A DNA stretch of 6,402 bases from Anaerolineae bacterium (GTDB lineage Bacteria; Chloroflexota; Anaerolineae; UBA4142), in the NCBI GenBank assembly GCA_026417715.1, contig JAOACU010000164.1, forward strand, positions 1 through 6,402, in the 5' to 3' direction. Position 1 is the first letter of the stretch. Each line of letters opens with the position of its first letter. Below the pieces are notes generated by a model that was given only the letters and a program-made list of their open reading frames with translations, was not told the origin of the DNA and did no database searches. The position numbers were made by a program, and so were the translations under genes. Below are positions 5,012 through 6,402 of this stretch, piece after piece.

Positions 5012-6268
5012 ATGGCAACGAATATCGTAATGCCTCAGTTGGGCGAAAGTGTCATCGAAGGAACAGTGGGCAAGTGGCTCAAGCGCGTGGGCGAACGCGT
5101 GGAGCAATACGAACCAATTCTCGAAGTCGTCACCGACAAAGTGACAACCGAAATTCCCTCGCCCGCGTCGGGCACATTGCTACAAATTTTGGTCAACGAA
5201 GGAGTCACGGTCAAAGCGGGTACAGTGCTTGCGGTGATTGGCGCACCGGGCGAAACACTATCGGCGCCGAGTCCATCGGCAACGCCGGCACCCAGCCCCG
5301 TCGCGTCGAGCGCATCGGTGACGCCAACGCCAACTCCCGCGCGCTCATCGCGATTATCGCCGGTCGTCGCGCGAATGATCGCCGAACATCACATCACCGA
5401 TGCAGAACTAGCGACGATTCGCGGCACGGGCGAAGGGGGACGCATCAGCAAAAAAGACATTGAGAATTTTCTCAAGACGCGCGCGCGTCCCGCCGCGCAA
5501 GAGTTGCCCGCGTGGGAACAGCCCGGCACCGGCGAATTGTTCCGTCCTACCGAAGAAGTGTTTGGTCAACCGACAGTGCCCGCGCGCGAAGGTGAGGTGA
5601 TACCGCTGTCACCGATTCGTCGCGCGATTGCTGAACATATGGTACGTTCCAAGCACACCGCGCCCCACGTGACCACTGTGCACGAAGCCGATATGTCGCG
5701 CGTGCTCAAGTTTCATCAAGCACACGCGGCAGAATTTGAAAAGCAAGGAGTGAAACTCACCTACACGGCATTTTTCGTTCAAGCCGCGATTGTCGCGCTC
5801 AAGGCGTTTCCAATCGTCAACGCTTCGTACACGGAACAAGGCATTCTGCTCAAGCGTGAGGTGAACATCGGCATTGCGGTTGCCACCGACGAAGGCTTGA
5901 TTGTGCCGGTCATCAAACACGCGGACGAAAAGAGTTTGCTGGGGATTGCGCGCGCGGTGAACGATTTGGCAACCCGTGCGCGCGAAAAACGCTTGCGTCC
6001 CGATGAGGTGCAAGGAGGGACATTCACGCTGACCAACTATGGCGTCTTTGGTTCGCTCTTTGGCACGCCGATCATTGCTCAGCCCCAGTCGGCGATTCTG
6101 GGCATCGGCGCGATCCAAAAGCGCGCGGTCGTCATCGAGGATATGCTGGCGATTCGCCCAATGGTGTACTTGGCACTCACGTTCGATGATCGTTTGCTCG
6201 ATGGTGCGGTGGGCGATCAATTGGTGCAAAAGATCAAACGGTTTTTGGAAGAGTATCCGACCGCGTGA
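5012..6268 (+). CDS. bkdB: 2-oxoacid dehydrogenase E2, dihydrolipoyl acyltransferase (variant active site)
   Basis: This is the core subunit that accepts the acyl group from E1 on a lipoyl arm and transfers it to CoA; 418 residues. Domain order: one lipoyl domain at 1-78 with lipoylation site Lys43 in EVVTDKVTTE; a Pro/Ser/Ala/Thr-rich linker at about 84-111; a peripheral-subunit-binding domain at about 112-155 (SPVVARMIAEHHI, GTGEGGRISKKDI); a second linker; and the acyltransferase domain at about 195-418. The last contains LSPIRRAIAEHM, VNIGIAVATDEGLIVPVI, FTLTNYGVFGSLFGTP (338-353, Thr341 at the usual Ser/Thr site) and PQSAILGIGAI. The catalytic motif DHRxxDG reads DDRLLDG, so the expected catalytic histidine is Asp393 (codon GAT, 6188-6190). 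Everything else in the fold looks intact. GGAGAGGA (4999-5006) lies 5 nt before the ATG, and the 15-nt gap to E1 beta supports translational linkage. Substrate class is inferred from E1. No E3 gene follows. Confidence 0.93.
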   Translation: MATNIVMPQLGESVIEGTVGKWLKRVGERVEQYEPILEVVTDKVTTEIPSPASGTLLQILVNEGVTVKAGTVLAVIGAPGETLSAPSPSATPAPSPVASSASVTPTPTPARSSRLSPVVARMIAEHHITDAELATIRGTGEGGRISKKDIENFLKTRARPAAQELPAWEQPGTGELFRPTEEVFGQPTVPAREGEVIPLSPIRRAIAEHMVRSKHTAPHVTTVHEADMSRVLKFHQAHAAEFEKQGVKLTYTAFFVQAAIVALKAFPIVNASYTEQGILLKREVNIGIAVATDEGLIVPVIKHADEKSLLGIARAVNDLATRAREKRLRPDEVQGGTFTLTNYGVFGSLFGTPIIAQPQSAILGIGAIQKRAVVIEDMLAIRPMVYLALTFDDRLLDGAVGDQLVQKIKRFLEEYPTA

Positions 6269-6295
6269 GCAGAACCGCGTCAACGAATCGGTAAC

Positions 6296-6332
6296 GAATA
6301 AACGAATAGGGCAACCTATTCGTTTATTCTTT
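6296..6332 (+). terminator. Stem-loop terminator of the dehydrogenase operon
   Basis: A perfect 15-bp stem pairs GAATAAACGAATAGG (6296-6310) with 6315-6329 around a GCAA tetraloop of GNRA type, and is followed by TTTC. It starts 27 nt after the E2 stop. The T-run is short and the stem is AU-rich, so termination strength is uncertain, but position and shape fit the end of the operon. Confidence 0.78.
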
Positions 6333-6350
6333 CACTGATGTTACGCACGC

Positions 6351-6378
6351 GTAGGACACGTTTGCAAACTGGTCCTAC
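6351..6378. repeat. 28-bp near-perfect palindrome downstream of the operon
   Basis: GTAGGACACGTTTG and CAAACTGGTCCTAC are inverted copies matching at 12 of 14 positions, with no gap; the inner GTTTGCAAAC is a perfect palindrome. The mismatch is a GT/TG pair at 6370-6371. It could be an operator for an unseen downstream gene, a dispersed palindromic repeat, or part of an insertion-sequence end. The whole tail 6269-6402 (134 nt) has no gene. Confidence 0.6.
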
Positions 6379-6402
6379 CTTTCACGCCCGATTTTCTATC
6401 CC

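Noticed and set aside
5343..5478. Truncated or frameshifted E2 with separate domains
   Set aside because: The frame is continuous from lipoyl domain through binding domain to acyltransferase domain. The low-complexity stretches are normal E2 linkers.

Overview
The window looks like one end of a metagenome or draft contig from a GC-rich bacterium. It opens with an untrimmed 19-base Tn5/Nextera mosaic end. The organism is probably a Chloroflexota (Anaerolineae-like) bacterium. That is an inference from overall gene style, many GCGCGC-rich codons, and 7-bp microsatellites (GATTGGA and GCAATAC units) that I associate with that phylum. No marker gene fixes the taxonomy.

Left part, minus strand (20-1947): a cysteine desulfurase gene of the NifS/IscS group I type is followed 38 nt downstream by the 5' part of a membrane sensor with a CHASE4 extracellular domain. 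The sensor runs off the contig, so its output domain is unknown. The pair reads as one transcription unit. The desulfurase N-terminus is encoded by six 7-bp repeats.

Divergent control region (1948-2225, 278 nt, no gene): it holds two face-to-face sigma70-like promoters, one for each flanking gene, and a short IS630 transposase remnant. The 9-mer TTGAATTGT occurs three times, twice inside the -35/-10 spacers of the two promoters. A hairpin lies at the start of the superoxide dismutase leader.

Right part, plus strand (2226-6268): an Fe/Mn superoxide dismutase is followed by a strong hairpin and then a three-gene operon for a branched-chain-type 2-oxoacid dehydrogenase complex (E1 alpha, E1 beta, E2). 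The operon ends at a stem-loop at 6296-6329. No E3 (lipoamide dehydrogenase) or lipoylation gene is in the window. E1 alpha and E1 beta form the thiamine-diphosphate-dependent decarboxylase. E2 carries the swinging lipoyl arm and moves the acyl group to CoA, but its usual catalytic histidine (HxxxDG) reads as aspartate here.

The points most worth following up are the E2 active-site substitution, the shared 9-mer in the divergent desulfurase/SOD promoters, the frame-sensitive heptamer array inside the desulfurase gene, and the heptamer-built 19-bp hairpin between the E1 genes. I found no clearly new multi-gene system; most of the window is ordinary metabolism with unusual regulatory and repeat features.
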